Shown here in pieces: positions 54,928-63,475 of a DNA stretch of 64,000 nt. The position numbers were made by a program, and so were the translations under genes. The notes under the pieces were generated by a model, which was given only the letters and a program-made list of their open reading frames with translations, did not search any database and was not told where the DNA came from. Source of the stretch: Ignavibacteriales bacterium. Lineage in GTDB: Bacteria > Bacteroidota > Ignavibacteria > Ignavibacteriales > Melioribacteraceae. Within the stretch, counting starts at the first letter, position 1. Every line of letters begins with the position of its first letter. Location of the stretch: contig JAGUYK010000014.1 of assembly GCA_020061355.1 (NCBI GenBank), positions 62,001 to 126,000 of the forward strand. Reading direction: 5' to 3'.

Positions 54928-55275
54928 ATGAATATTTTTGTAGGAAACCTCGCAAAAGAAGCCGACGAATTAGAACTCGAAAATCTTTTCAAAAAATATG
55001 GTGATGTGAGAACAGTTAAAATCATTCGTGATATGTTCAGCAGCGAATCTAAAGGATTTGCATTTGTTGAAATGAAAGATAAAACTGCGGCTCAAACAGC
55101 AATTAATGAGCTGAACACTTATGACTTGAAAGGTAAGAAATTAGTTGTTAATGAAGCCCGACCCAAGACAGACAGCAGACGCGGAGGCGGTGGTGGTGGA
55201 AGAGGAGGACATGGAGGCGGTAATAGAGGCGGTGGCGGATTCGGTGGTAACAGAGGCGGCGGCAAACGCTATTAA
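54928..55275 (+). CDS. Glycine-rich RRM RNA-binding protein
   Basis: A 115-residue protein starting after AGGAGCAGCA. One RNA recognition motif (about 2-80) holds RNP2 (IFVGNL) and RNP1 (KGFAFVEM). The tail (about 88-115) is Gly/Arg-rich (GGGGGGRGG, GGGFGGNRGG). Bacterial RRM-Gly-tail proteins of this type are found in cyanobacteria and Bacteroidota, where several respond to cold. They bind single-stranded RNA in the cytoplasm. It is monocistronic, with an inverted-repeat terminator downstream. Regulation by cold is suggested by family, not seen here. Confidence 0.93.
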   Translation: MNIFVGNLAKEADELELENLFKKYGDVRTVKIIRDMFSSESKGFAFVEMKDKTAAQTAINELNTYDLKGKKLVVNEARPKTDSRRGGGGGGRGGHGGGNRGGGGFGGNRGGGKRY

Positions 55276-55362
55276 TATTTCTATTTGTCGGTAAGAATTT
55301 TATATTACAAGTGCCTTTATGGCGCTTTTATAAACATTAAAGGATTTTTCCACACTACTTGC

Positions 55363-55402
55363 GAGGCTGTTTCAATTGAATAATTACTTTTGAGACAGCC
55401 TC
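55363..55402. terminator. Terminator-like hairpin with GAGGCTGTyTCAA arms
   Basis: GAGGCTGTTTCAA (55363-55375) pairs with TTGAGACAGCCTC (55390-55402), 13 bp with one G-T, loop AT-rich, TTT after. It likely ends the RRM transcript. Its right half, ACTTTTGAGACAGC, recurs at 58808-58821, so it may derive from a small mobile element. Confidence 0.55.
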
Positions 55403-55414
55403 TTTCAATTCGGC

Positions 55415-55885
55415 ATGATTAAAAGAGAAATAAAAATCACTCTTATTTTTTTAATCCTACTATTTCTAATATCAGAAAAACACTTCACTCAGGGAAAAAA
55501 CAATTACAATCCCGGCACATATGAATCAGAGTTTGACTCTTTATTAATAGCAAAAAAGCAAAATGATTTTTCAAAACAAAACCTGATTGATGAGATTACT
55601 GAGCTTAAAAAAATCTCCTCCGACCTTTCTGAAAAAATAAGATTAGCTACATTAGAAATAGAAAAACTCTATACAGATAGATTTGGAAAAGATACCGGTG
55701 TTAGAATCTATAACAAGCAGATCTGGAAAGGGATGACCGAAAAAATGCTTCAAGCTAGCTGGGGCAAACCGGATAAAATCGATAAGAACATTGAAAAGTG
55801 GGGTTCTTTTACTCAGTGGTATTACGGTAAGATTACTTTCTTTTTCCGTGATAACAAATTAACCGACTGGGAAGAAAAAAAGTAA
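55415..55885 (+). CDS. Signal-anchored coiled-coil protein with BamE/DUF2845-like C-terminus
   Basis: A 156-residue protein. The N-terminal hydrophobic segment (about 8-23) is a signal or anchor. A charged helical stretch (about 38-95: LTELKKISSDLSEKIRL-like region) looks coiled-coil. The C-terminal part, IWKGMTEKMLQASWGKPDKI then WYYGKITFFFRDNKLTDWE, has the I..GMT..M....WG.P motif of BamE/SmpA-type and DUF2845-like modules, which are usually periplasmic. The exact role is unknown. It is followed by another small exported protein. Confidence 0.65.
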   Translation: MIKREIKITLIFLILLFLISEKHFTQGKNNYNPGTYESEFDSLLIAKKQNDFSKQNLIDEITELKKISSDLSEKIRLATLEIEKLYTDRFGKDTGVRIYNKQIWKGMTEKMLQASWGKPDKIDKNIEKWGSFTQWYYGKITFFFRDNKLTDWEEKK

Positions 55886-55960
55886 CCTATTAATTGCAAT
55901 TAAGTCCATTTTCTTTTTGAATTTTCTATTGTATCTTAGGTACAAACATCAGGACTGATT

Positions 55961-56359
55961 ATGAAAAATTTTCTTTTGATCTGCTTTTTAGCAGTTCCGT
56001 TATTTGCTCAGGATTTCCAGCTCAACGATCCATATAGCGGGAACACCATCTCATTAGAAATCAATATGCGTGTTAACAATTACTACCCAATTTTCGGATT
56101 AAGCGAAAAACCATACTCATACGAAAAAATTATTAGGTTGAAAGATCGGAGTGATGTATATACCACATATCTTCATTTTAATGATCAATATACTTCACCC
56201 AAATATGACAGAAGGACCAAAGTCCTGCGGCTCTATTTCCCTCATGCATACTACGATTACATAATACAAAGATTAGAGAAAACTGACTCATACATTGTTT
56301 ATCGTGAATATAAAGACGGACACACATGGGGTGAAATTTATTTTGACAAATATCCGTAA
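55961..56359 (+). CDS. Small exported protein of unknown function
   Basis: A 132-residue protein with a signal peptide (MKNFLLICFLAVPLFAQ) and AGGA before the start. The mature part is beta-rich and Tyr-rich (NDPYSGNTISLEINMRVNNYYP, YRRTK-like basic stretch, YIIQRLE). I recognise no family. Its stop shares one base with the start of the methyltransferase gene, so the two are co-translated, though a secreted protein and a cytoplasmic enzyme are an odd pair. Confidence 0.6.
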   Translation: MKNFLLICFLAVPLFAQDFQLNDPYSGNTISLEINMRVNNYYPIFGLSEKPYSYEKIIRLKDRSDVYTTYLHFNDQYTSPKYDRRTKVLRLYFPHAYYDYIIQRLEKTDSYIVYREYKDGHTWGEIYFDKYP

Positions 56360-57135
56360 TGATTAATTCTGTAAACTACAACGAAATATCCCCTGTATAT
56401 AATACCCGCTATAAAGAAAGTCCCTTAGAAGGTGTGCTAAAATATTTAACCGAACTTGTCGATACTTACGCACCCAAAAATATATTAGAATTGGGATGCG
56501 GAACTGCTTACTGGTTGAATAAACTTTCAAAATGTGATTGTGCATTATTCGGGGGCGATTATTCAATCGGGATGTTAAAACAGGCTGCCGCTAATACTGA
56601 AACAACCCTTAACCTTTTTAATGCTGACGCAAACTCACTTCCGCTAAAGAAAAATAATTTTGATCTGATAATCTGCATCAATGCTATTCATCATTTTAAG
56701 AAGGGAAAGAAATTTGTTGAAGATGCTATTTCGCTCCTCAAAAAAAATGGAATTATAACAATTATTGGATTGGAGCCGCGGGAAAGTGAAAACGATTGGT
56801 ATCTCTACAAATATTTTGATAGAACTTACAGAATCGATTTAGAACGATTCCCTGCATTTGAAAACATTAGGCTCTGGATGCAGGAAAATAAACTTGTTAA
56901 TATTGAACATAAGTTAGTTCACAGTGTAATAAGTTCGAAAAGCGGAAGAGAAGTTTTAAGCGACCATTTCCTGGATAAGAAAGGGGCATCACAACTTGCA
57001 TTACTTACCGACAGGGAATACTATAAAGGGTTATCAAAAATAGAATCTGATATTGAATTAGCCGAAAAAGAAAATCGCAAAATTGAATTCGTAGTTAAAT
57101 TGAATTTTTATGCAATTACAGGATTCAATCTCTAA
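56359..57135 (+). CDS. Class I SAM-dependent methyltransferase
   Basis: A 258-residue protein. Motif I (NILELGCGTAYWLNKL) and the acidic motif II region (FGGDYSIGML) give the SAM pocket, followed by NADANSLPLKKNNFDLIICINAIHHF, which is the usual Methyltransf_11 core. It methylates a substrate that cannot be named from sequence. The start ATG overlaps the stop of the previous gene by one base (TAATG). A small membrane protein with a strong ribosome site follows. Confidence 0.8.
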   Translation: MINSVNYNEISPVYNTRYKESPLEGVLKYLTELVDTYAPKNILELGCGTAYWLNKLSKCDCALFGGDYSIGMLKQAAANTETTLNLFNADANSLPLKKNNFDLIICINAIHHFKKGKKFVEDAISLLKKNGIITIIGLEPRESENDWYLYKYFDRTYRIDLERFPAFENIRLWMQENKLVNIEHKLVHSVISSKSGREVLSDHFLDKKGASQLALLTDREYYKGLSKIESDIELAEKENRKIEFVVKLNFYAITGFNL

Positions 57136-57235
57136 AAGACATTTCAAACTTTTTTGGTAAAACCGTTCAATTACCAACTCCGAATAAAACTTATCTTTAT
57201 TTTAGTTCGTCTAAAATTTCAAAACGGAGGAGATT

Positions 57236-57427
57236 ATGACAAAGTTTCTTTTATGGCTTCTATTATTATTGATCTGCTGGCCCCTGGCAATTACTGCATT
57301 AATCTTCTATCCATTTATCTGGTTGATTTTACTCCCATTCAGATTAATCGGTATAGCTGTAGATGGAGTTTTTGATCTGATCAAAGCACTATTCAAACTA
57401 CCATCAAAAATTCTAGGCGGTGCTTAA
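57236..57427 (+). CDS. Small hydrophobic membrane protein
   Basis: A 63-residue protein with a strong GGAGGAG site 3 bases before the ATG. Two hydrophobic helices fill most of it (LLWLLLLLICWPLAITALIF and WLILLPFRLIGIAVDGVF), with a short basic tail. No family was recognised. The strong ribosome site and clean hydrophobic pattern support a real gene. Confidence 0.65.
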   Translation: MTKFLLWLLLLLICWPLAITALIFYPFIWLILLPFRLIGIAVDGVFDLIKALFKLPSKILGGA

Positions 57428-57509
57428 GTAAAGTGTAAGCTGATATGAGCTTATTGTTTCATTAAATATTTATATATTGATACTGAATAAATCATTGAAA
57501 CAATTATAA

Positions 57510-58334
57510 ATGAGCGGCAAGACCAAACTTCAATATCTGCTCGAACTTATTGATGACGATACTCCGGAAGTTCGAAACGAAATTCTAAAGGAATTGAGCA
57601 CCTATGGTATGTCGCTTGAAGAAGACATTTTAGAATACTCCGATATCCTCACCGAGCAGCGACTTCATTTAATAAAACCTCTTATTGATTCGAACAGAAG
57701 AAGATGGCTTATAGAGGAATGGAATACTTGGTTTGATCTTGAAGAAGAGAACGAGAAAATAGAGAAAGCACTGACTTTTATTTCAGGCTTTCATTACGGA
57801 TATTCTGATTTATATGAGTTCTCCAATATGATTGATGAACTATCCGAAGAGTTTCTATTGAAAAGACGATACGGCGACGAGCTCGACCTGGCAAATTTTC
57901 TCTTTCAGGAAAAAGGGATTAAGGGAGCTAAGGAAAATTATTATAATCCTTTTCATAGTAATCCCCTCTATGCAATTAAAGAAAAAAAGGGATTACCGAT
58001 TACACTTTCATTAATTTACATTTTAGTAGGTGGCCGCCTCGGCTATGAAATTAAGGGATGCAATTTCCCGGGTCATTTTCTCGCTAAGTTTCAAAGTGAT
58101 AATGATATAATTCTGGTCGACTGTTTTAACGGCGGTAAGTTTTTTTATGAAAATGATCTTGAATTTTCAATCGCCGAATCGAAGGAAACAATATCGAGAG
58201 TGATACGCGAGGATCCTTCTGCGTTTACTATTATAAGACGGGTTTTAAATAATCTGATCGGTGCATATTCTTTCATAAACGATAACGAGAATCATAAATT
58301 CTTCAACGGGCTGCTAAAAGAGACGCCTCATTAA
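57510..58334 (+). CDS. SirB1-like transglutaminase-fold protein (Transglut_core2)
   Basis: A 274-residue cytoplasmic protein. The core NPLYAIKEKKGLPITLSLIYILVGGRLGYEIKGCNFPGHFLAKF matches the RGNPITLSLIYLEVARRLGL...GVNFPGHFL signature of SirB1_N/Transglut_core2 proteins; only the first few motifs are quoted from one strand of it. The typical catalytic Cys of transglutaminases is not obvious, which is common in this family. Bacterial members often lie next to kdsA-type or other genes and their role is poorly known. The neighbours here give no clear function. Confidence 0.75.
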   Translation: MSGKTKLQYLLELIDDDTPEVRNEILKELSTYGMSLEEDILEYSDILTEQRLHLIKPLIDSNRRRWLIEEWNTWFDLEEENEKIEKALTFISGFHYGYSDLYEFSNMIDELSEEFLLKRRYGDELDLANFLFQEKGIKGAKENYYNPFHSNPLYAIKEKKGLPITLSLIYILVGGRLGYEIKGCNFPGHFLAKFQSDNDIILVDCFNGGKFFYENDLEFSIAESKETISRVIREDPSAFTIIRRVLNNLIGAYSFINDNENHKFFNGLLKETPH

Positions 58335-58394
58335 ACTTCCAACTTGATCTTTTTTTTATTAGTTTCAACCAAGTAAAAACATCTTGAAGGTAAT

Positions 58395-58682
58395 ATGTCT
58401 ATAGGTGAATTTTTATTTCTATTGGTTGTTGCGGCGATATGCGGAGGAATAGGACAGAGTATAGCAGGTTATTCTCTCGGAGGTTGTTTCGTTTCGATTA
58501 TAGTCGGATTTGTTGGCGCATGGATCGGACCGATGATAGCAGATGAGCTTGATTTACCTCGATTTTTTACAATGACAATCGGCAATAGAGAATTTCCCGT
58601 TGTATGGTCGATAATCGGGTCGGCTGTTTTCTCGCTGGTGATCGGGTGGATTTCTAAAGGTGTACAAAGAGAAAAAGATTAA
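58395..58682 (+). CDS. GlsB/YeaQ/YmgE-family small membrane protein
   Basis: A 95-residue protein with three hydrophobic segments. The Gly-rich pattern AAICGGIGQSIAGYSLGG then FVGAWIGPMIA and the C-terminal IIGSAVFSLVIGWI fit the GlsB/YeaQ/YmgE (transglycosylase-associated) family. Such inner-membrane proteins are often stress-induced, with unknown mechanism. It starts 60 bases after the SirB1-like stop on the same strand. Confidence 0.75.
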   Translation: MSIGEFLFLLVVAAICGGIGQSIAGYSLGGCFVSIIVGFVGAWIGPMIADELDLPRFFTMTIGNREFPVVWSIIGSAVFSLVIGWISKGVQREKD

Positions 58683-58702
58683 AAAGCCCATCTCCCAGAG
58701 GA

Positions 58703-58819
58703 TGTCTCAAAAGTAAATTATTTTTAAAAATAGTCCGCAGATGAACGCGGATTCAACTGATCCTCCAGAGGCGGACAAGTTTTCGCAGATTTATAAATTG
58801 AATATTAACTTTTGAGACA
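58703..58819. mobile_element. MITE-like inverted-repeat element (about 117 bp)
   Basis: TGTCTCAAAAGTAA (58703-58716) is the near-complement of TTAACTTTTGAGACA (58805-58819), enclosing a noncoding core with CCGCAGATGAACGCGGA. The size, terminal repeats and absence of a gene suit a non-autonomous element. The same terminal sequence occurs in the hairpin at 55363-55402. No target-site duplication was established. Confidence 0.5.
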
Positions 58820-58860
58820 GCATTTATTTTCTTAATACTTATATAGAAATGTGAATCAAT

Positions 58861-60927
58861 ATGCAGAAATCCAATCGTTTGATAAACGAAAAGAGTCCTT
58901 ATTTACTTCAGCACGCACACAATCCGGTTGACTGGTTCCCCTGGTGCAATGAAGCATTTGAAAAAGCTGCATCGGAAGATAAACCGATCTTTCTCTCAAT
59001 CGGTTACTCTACATGCCATTGGTGTCATGTAATGGAGAAAGAATCGTTCGAAGATGAAGAAGTTGCCGGACTGATGAACCGTGTTTTCGTTTCAATAAAA
59101 GTTGACAGGGAAGAACGTCCTGATATTGATAACATTTATATGATGGTCTGTCAATTGATGAACGGAAACGGCGGCTGGCCCCTCTCAATTATAATGACAC
59201 CTGATAGAAAACCATTTTTTGCCGGGACTTATTTTCCTAAAGAGAATCGTTATGGCAGAATCGGTTTTAAGGAATTAATTAAGAATATTGAAGAGGCGTG
59301 GAGATCAAAAAGAAACGAAATATTTGAGAGCTCTGAACAGATCACAGGTTATCTGAAAAATATTTATAAGAAAGAATCATCAGTTAAAATTGATGAAAAG
59401 ATTTTAGAAAGAGCATTTGAGAACTTTTCAAATAGATTTGATGAGACGTCTGGCGGTTTTGGTGTTTCACCAAAGTTCCCTTCTCCCCATAATTTGATGT
59501 TTCTACTTCGTTACTGGAAAAAAAGCGGAGATCAAAAAGCCCTTAATATGGTAACTAAAACATTAACTCAAATGCGGATGGGAGGGATCTATGATCATAT
59601 AGGTCTTGGATTTCACAGGTACTCAACCGATAAAGAATGGCTAGTTCCCCACTTTGAAAAGATGTTGTACGACCAGGCGCTATTAATTATCGCTTACTCG
59701 GAAGCATACCAGGCAACAAAAAATGAGTTATTCAAAATAACTGTAGAAGAGATTATAGAATATTTAATCAGGGACATGCAATCGGAGGAAGGTGGATTTT
59801 ATTCTGCGGAAGATGCCGATAGCGAAGGTGAAGAAGGTAAGTTTTATGTCTGGAAACATGATGATATAATCGAGGCGATAGGAGAAGAAGATGCCGAATT
59901 TATTATCAGTGTGTTCAATATTAAGAAAGAAGGAAATTTCTTAGAGGAGTCAACTAAGAAATTAACCGGCGCCAACATACTACATCTTACAAAATCATAT
60001 GATGAATTAGCTGAAAAATTTAATTTACCTACCGTACAATTTGTACAGCGAGTTAATTCCTTACGGCAAAAACTATTCGAATACCGGAAAAAACAGATCC
60101 ATCCTTTCAAGGATGATAAGATTTTAACCGACTGGAATTCTCTTTTAATTGCAGCATTGTCTATTGCAGGAAGGTCATTTAACAACGCGGCATACATTAC
60201 TCGCGCTGCAAAATGTGCTGAATTTATATTGAATAAATTAACTGTGGATAAAAATGGACTGTTGCACATGTATAGAAATGGTAAGTCGGGGATTGCCGGT
60301 AATCTTGATGATTATGCATTTTTCATTTATGGATTGATTGAACTATACCAATCGACTTTTGAAGCCAGGTATATTTTAGAAGCGCTAAGATACTGCGACA
60401 CTGCAATCGAAAAATTATGGGATGAAGTAAGCGGTGGTTTTTTCTTTGCATCGGAGAGTGACATATCGCTGCTTGTAAGGACTAAGGAGATTTACGACGG
60501 AGCAATCCCCTCCGGAAATTCTGTAATGTTCAATAACCTTTTGCGTTTGTCGAGGATAACATCCGATCACAAATACGAAAATTACGCGCAGAAACTTCTA
60601 GACGCGTTCTCCGATAATATTAACCGTGCACCATCCGGTTCAGCATTTCTACTTGCCTCGCTCGATTTTACTTTAGGTAACTCGTATGAAATAATAATAC
60701 AGAATAAAAAGAACAATAAAGATCTTGAAGCTGTAATCTCAGAATTCAATAATCATTTTATACCGAATAAAGTTGTTATTACAAAAACAGATACAACCCG
60801 CCTGCCTTTTGAATATCTAAATAATTACTTATCAGATTCTTACCAACCGGTAATCTATGTCTGCAAAAACTTCCAGTGCAGTTTACCAACAACAGATATT
60901 GAGGAAGCGATTTCGATGATAACCTAA
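58861..60927 (+). CDS. DUF255 thioredoxin-fold protein (YyaL/SPATA20-like)
   Basis: A 688-residue protein with a DUF255 N-terminal domain. [21 protein letters not shown], then [16 protein letters not shown] with the Cys52-His-Trp-Cys55 redox motif, and [10 protein letters not shown] are the conserved blocks. A long (alpha/alpha)6-type C-terminal domain follows (about 180-600; for example [16 protein letters not shown]). This is the YyaL/spermatogenesis-associated-protein-20 family, whose function is unsettled; a thiol-redox or cellobiose-epimerase-like fold role has been proposed. The last codon is followed at once by the first REP palindrome. Confidence 0.9.
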   Translation: MQKSNRLINEKSPYLLQHAHNPVDWFPWCNEAFEKAASEDKPIFLSIGYSTCHWCHVMEKESFEDEEVAGLMNRVFVSIKVDREERPDIDNIYMMVCQLMNGNGGWPLSIIMTPDRKPFFAGTYFPKENRYGRIGFKELIKNIEEAWRSKRNEIFESSEQITGYLKNIYKKESSVKIDEKILERAFENFSNRFDETSGGFGVSPKFPSPHNLMFLLRYWKKSGDQKALNMVTKTLTQMRMGGIYDHIGLGFHRYSTDKEWLVPHFEKMLYDQALLIIAYSEAYQATKNELFKITVEEIIEYLIRDMQSEEGGFYSAEDADSEGEEGKFYVWKHDDIIEAIGEEDAEFIISVFNIKKEGNFLEESTKKLTGANILHLTKSYDELAEKFNLPTVQFVQRVNSLRQKLFEYRKKQIHPFKDDKILTDWNSLLIAALSIAGRSFNNAAYITRAAKCAEFILNKLTVDKNGLLHMYRNGKSGIAGNLDDYAFFIYGLIELYQSTFEARYILEALRYCDTAIEKLWDEVSGGFFFASESDISLLVRTKEIYDGAIPSGNSVMFNNLLRLSRITSDHKYENYAQKLLDAFSDNINRAPSGSAFLLASLDFTLGNSYEIIIQNKKNNKDLEAVISEFNNHFIPNKVVITKTDTTRLPFEYLNNYLSDSYQPVIYVCKNFQCSLPTTDIEEAISMIT

Positions 60928-61243
60928 AACCTTGAAGGTCGGCGAAATTAGTTACCAATGACCTTCAGGCCTTCCTGTCGGCAGACAGGGTTGAAAAGAA
61001 TACATAACCTTCAAGGTTTAGTAATGCTCAATTAGCAGCATTCAACCTTGAAGGATTTATAAGGCGGAAAAACCTTGAAGGTCCGCGAATTGTTTTGCTG
61101 AGACCTTCAAGGTTGAAGATTAACGAATTAGTTACCAATGATCTTCACGGTTGAAAAGAACACATAACCTTCAAGGTTTAGTCATACTTAATTAGCGGTG
61201 TTCAACCTTGAAGGATTTACAAGGCGGAAAAACCTTGAAGGTT
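60928..61243. repeat. REP cluster A: eight AACCTTnAAGGTT palindromes with a tandem duplication
   Basis: The 13-base palindrome AACCTT-G/C-AAGGTT (some copies trimmed) occurs at about 60928, 61006, 61044, 61071, 61103, 61166, 61204 and 61231, with the centre alternating between G and C. The stretch 60944-61082 is repeated, diverged, at 61125-61241 (both begin GAAATTAGTTACCAATG or a close variant). It fills the whole gap between the DUF255 gene and the transposase. Direct flanks to a Y1 transposase are the classic REP/BIME arrangement. Confidence 0.85.
60974..60989. repeat. Inserted hairpin CCTGTC-GGCA-GACAGG inside REP copy 1
   Basis: A 6-bp stem with a GGCA loop. About 20 bases around it are absent from the equivalent place of REP copy 2 near 61146, which reads straight through, so it looks like an insertion. 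The same structure with a compensatory base change is at 62232-62247. Confidence 0.6.
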
Positions 61244-61244
61244 A

Positions 61245-61823
61245 TTAATCGGTTTCAAGATTCACTGTAGTGTCATCCAAGTAGTATTTCATATCAAGTC
61301 CATTTATAAGCTTTTTAAAATTACTTAACGAGCCATAGATTCTAATCAGTTCATCATGAGATGTTATATTAATCTTGTTCGGATTCATCATCTCAAAGGC
61401 TGATGAATATTCCCATTTTTTAGCATGATCAACCAGATTAGCTTTAACGGGGTTTAATAAAATATATTCAACAACGCACTTATGGTATTCTGTCTCTCGA
61501 ATAAATTTTGTTTTAGCAGGACCTTCAAATAGAACTCCTGTTCTTTTATATTTTTTGTTAATGAATTTTGTGTGGGCATTTTGAAGATCTGAAATGAACT
61601 TCCCGATTGTAAGTTTATCATTCGTTTGCCTGACAAATAAGTGAAAATGATTATTAAGCAGGCAATATGTGATGATTTTTATTTCATATTTGTCTTTGAA
61701 CTTTTGAAGGCGGTTAAGAAAGTAATTAAAATCTTCCTCATCAAAACAAATATTTGATTTTAATGTACCTCTATTGTAAATGTGGTGAAATGTATCGGCA
61801 TAATAAAGTTTATCCCCCATCAT
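61245..61823 (-). CDS. REP-associated tyrosine transposase (RAYT, Y1/IS200-like HUH)
   Basis: A 192-residue protein. The HUH motif is NHFHLF at about 58-63 (His-Phe-His), preceded by YCLLNNHFHLFV. The likely catalytic Tyr is in NKKYKRTG, and KFIRETEYHKCVVEYILLNPVKA is the typical helix of Transposase 17 (Y1_Tnp) RAYTs. RAYTs cut and rejoin single strands at REP sequences. It lies inside a field of AACCTTnAAGGTT palindromes on both sides, with cluster A ending one base before its stop, which fits a domesticated RAYT and its own REPs. The first two Mets are adjacent, so the start is uncertain by one codon. Confidence 0.9.
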   Translation of the reverse strand: MMGDKLYYADTFHHIYNRGTLKSNICFDEEDFNYFLNRLQKFKDKYEIKIITYCLLNNHFHLFVRQTNDKLTIGKFISDLQNAHTKFINKKYKRTGVLFEGPAKTKFIRETEYHKCVVEYILLNPVKANLVDHAKKWEYSSAFEMMNPNKINITSHDELIRIYGSLSNFKKLINGLDMKYYLDDTTVNLETD

Positions 61824-61894
61824 CCCTTCCCGAAGTTACAAATCAAAATTATTTATTTAAGTTAAAAGATACAATGGATTTATAAAAAACCTAC

Positions 61895-62063
61895 AACCTT
61901 GAAGGTCGACACCGAATCTGGCACAAGACCTTCAAGGTTTAGTTATGCTCAATTAACCGCCTTCAGCCTTGTTCTTCAATGATCCCTTCGGGAAAGGATT
62001 TATTAAAAACACAACCTTGAAGGTTTAATTAAGTATAAGCATACGCACACAACCTTCAAGGTT
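61895..62063. repeat. REP cluster B: four AACCTTnAAGGTT palindromes downstream of RAYT start
   Basis: Copies at about 61895, 61928, 62013 and 62051 of the same 13-base palindrome as cluster A. With the transposase they make a REPtron-like unit of roughly 1.1 kb. The rest of the 318-base gap has a small CCCTTCGGG-like hairpin and the terminator at 62082. Confidence 0.8.
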
Positions 62064-62081
62064 TTCATTCATTTTAAAAAC

Positions 62082-62109
62082 AAAAGCCCCAATCGCAATT
62101 CGGGGCTTT
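62082..62109 (-). terminator. Rho-independent terminator of the kelch-like gene
   Basis: On the minus strand AAAGCCCC pairs with GGGGCTTTT around an 11-base loop, then T-rich sequence. It lies 33 bases after the stop at 62142. Confidence 0.85.
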
Positions 62110-62141
62110 CTAATTTCAAAATTTATTTATGGTTAAAAAGG

Positions 62142-63422
62142 TTATTTCATCAGCACCATTTTTCTCACTTGAACAAAATTCCCTGCTTTCAAAATGTAAA
62201 TATAAACACCGGAAGCAAATTGAGAACCTTGCCTGCCGGCAGGCAGGTTTAGAATGGAGAATTTAGAATTATAAATACCGGGTTGTTTGTATTCATTTAC
62301 CAATGTTGCAACTTCGCGTCCTAAAAGATCAAAAACTTTTAATGATACATACCCTGCAACAGGTATACTGTAATTAATATTAGTTGTAGGATTAAAGGGA
62401 TTTGGATAATTCTGAAAAAGCGAATATTCTGACGGTAAAATATCTTCATCAATATCGTTGGGATCAATCAGGATTTCAACACTTGAAACAACTTTATTGT
62501 TCTCATCAAATCCGCCTAACAGCATAATTGTATTACCGTAGTTGACCGCCATCGGATTTCTTCTCTCTGTATTAATAGGACTAGTAGAGGAAATCAAAAA
62601 CGTGCCATTCGGATAAAACAAAATCTGCTCAACGGATTTGATTGCACTCTTAATTTCATTTCGTCCTGCAATTATAAAACCTTTACCAAGCCGTGAATTA
62701 TAAATTGAAACACCGCCGGCTCTCGGTTCAAGAATTGTACTGGTTAAATTTTCTAATTGATTTTTTGAAATTGAAAATCTCTTTATCCAGGATTTAACAC
62801 CGTTAAAATACCCGCCATAGATATAAATAAAATCACCAAGGAATATTGTCATATGCTGCTCGGGGTTCTCATTGGTCTGCAAAACATAAGAAAAGAATTC
62901 CGAGCGAATCGAAAGATTATAACCAAGTATGTAAGCTAATCCGGTCTGTGCCTGCTGTGAAGTGCCACCTATTATATAAAGATTATCACCTGATATATGA
63001 CCTGTCACATAACTGCGTTCAAAATTTTTATTACTGTCAATAACAACCGGTTCTGTCTGCAACGACATATCCCATGATTCCATATGAGAGTAATGGGGTG
63101 AAGTGGATGAAGTTCCTCCGAAGTAAATTATTTTATTGTTCCATCTGCGGGCAACAAAATAATTCCGTCTGGCTTTCATGTTACCGACTATCTTCCACTG
63201 ATTCGACAGGATATCATATTCCTGAATCCAGTCAACGGCGCTTTGAAGTGAGTCGGAGTATCCACCTAATATAAAGAGTTTCGGGTTCGATGTAGATTCG
63301 TTATAAACTGCCGAACCGCCGGCAACAGGCCACCGCATCTCGGCGACTTTATACCAAACTGTTTGGCTATTAATTTGGTTTACAAGAAAAAATAACAATA
63401 TGAATAGTAGGTTTCTCAACAT
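62142..63422 (-). CDS. T9SS-secreted kelch-like beta-propeller protein
   Basis: A 426-residue protein with a signal peptide (about 1-18). Kelch-type repeats with GG and Tyr/Trp blades (KLFILGGYSD, IIYFGGTSS, LYIIGGTSQ, FIYIYGGYF, IMLLGGFDE) run to about 325. The T9SS tag (NYPNPFNPTT to VRKMVLMK) ends the chain. Within it, SILN is followed by LPAGRQGS before QFASGVYIY; that insert is encoded by the palindrome at 62232-62247 and is absent from other T9SS domains in this window. Kelch propellers mostly bind other proteins or sugars; some are lyases or oxidases. No catalytic residue is evident. The gene is followed by a good terminator. Confidence 0.78.
   Translation of the reverse strand: MLRNLLFILLFFLVNQINSQTVWYKVAEMRWPVAGGSAVYNESTSNPKLFILGGYSDSLQSAVDWIQEYDILSNQWKIVGNMKARRNYFVARRWNNKIIYFGGTSSTSPHYSHMESWDMSLQTEPVVIDSNKNFERSYVTGHISGDNLYIIGGTSQQAQTGLAYILGYNLSIRSEFFSYVLQTNENPEQHMTIFLGDFIYIYGGYFNGVKSWIKRFSISKNQLENLTSTILEPRAGGVSIYNSRLGKGFIIAGRNEIKSAIKSVEQILFYPNGTFLISSTSPINTERRNPMAVNYGNTIMLLGGFDENNKVVSSVEILIDPNDIDEDILPSEYSLFQNYPNPFNPTTNINYSIPVAGYVSLKVFDLLGREVATLVNEYKQPGIYNSKFSILNLPAGRQGSQFASGVYIYILKAGNFVQVRKMVLMK
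62232..62247. repeat. In-frame palindromic insertion CCTGCC-GGCA-GGCAGG in a coding region
   Basis: A 6-bp stem with a GGCA loop, part of a 14-base perfect palindrome (62231-62244). It encodes the LPAGRQGS segment of the kelch-like T9SS protein without breaking the frame. The copy at 60974 differs by a C to T and a matching G to A, so the hairpin is preserved. Confidence 0.65.
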
Positions 63423-63475
63423 AATCTGAATTGTACTTCAATTAAAATCATCAATAAAATATCAACAAAAAAATC

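Noticed and set aside
59844-60269. 141-residue open frame antisense to the DUF255 gene
   Set aside because: Shadow of a confident gene, no ribosome site.
60928-61243. CRISPR array
   Set aside because: The repeated unit is a palindrome with irregular spacing and alternating centre, the spacers are not of one size, and no cas gene is present; REP with a RAYT explains it.
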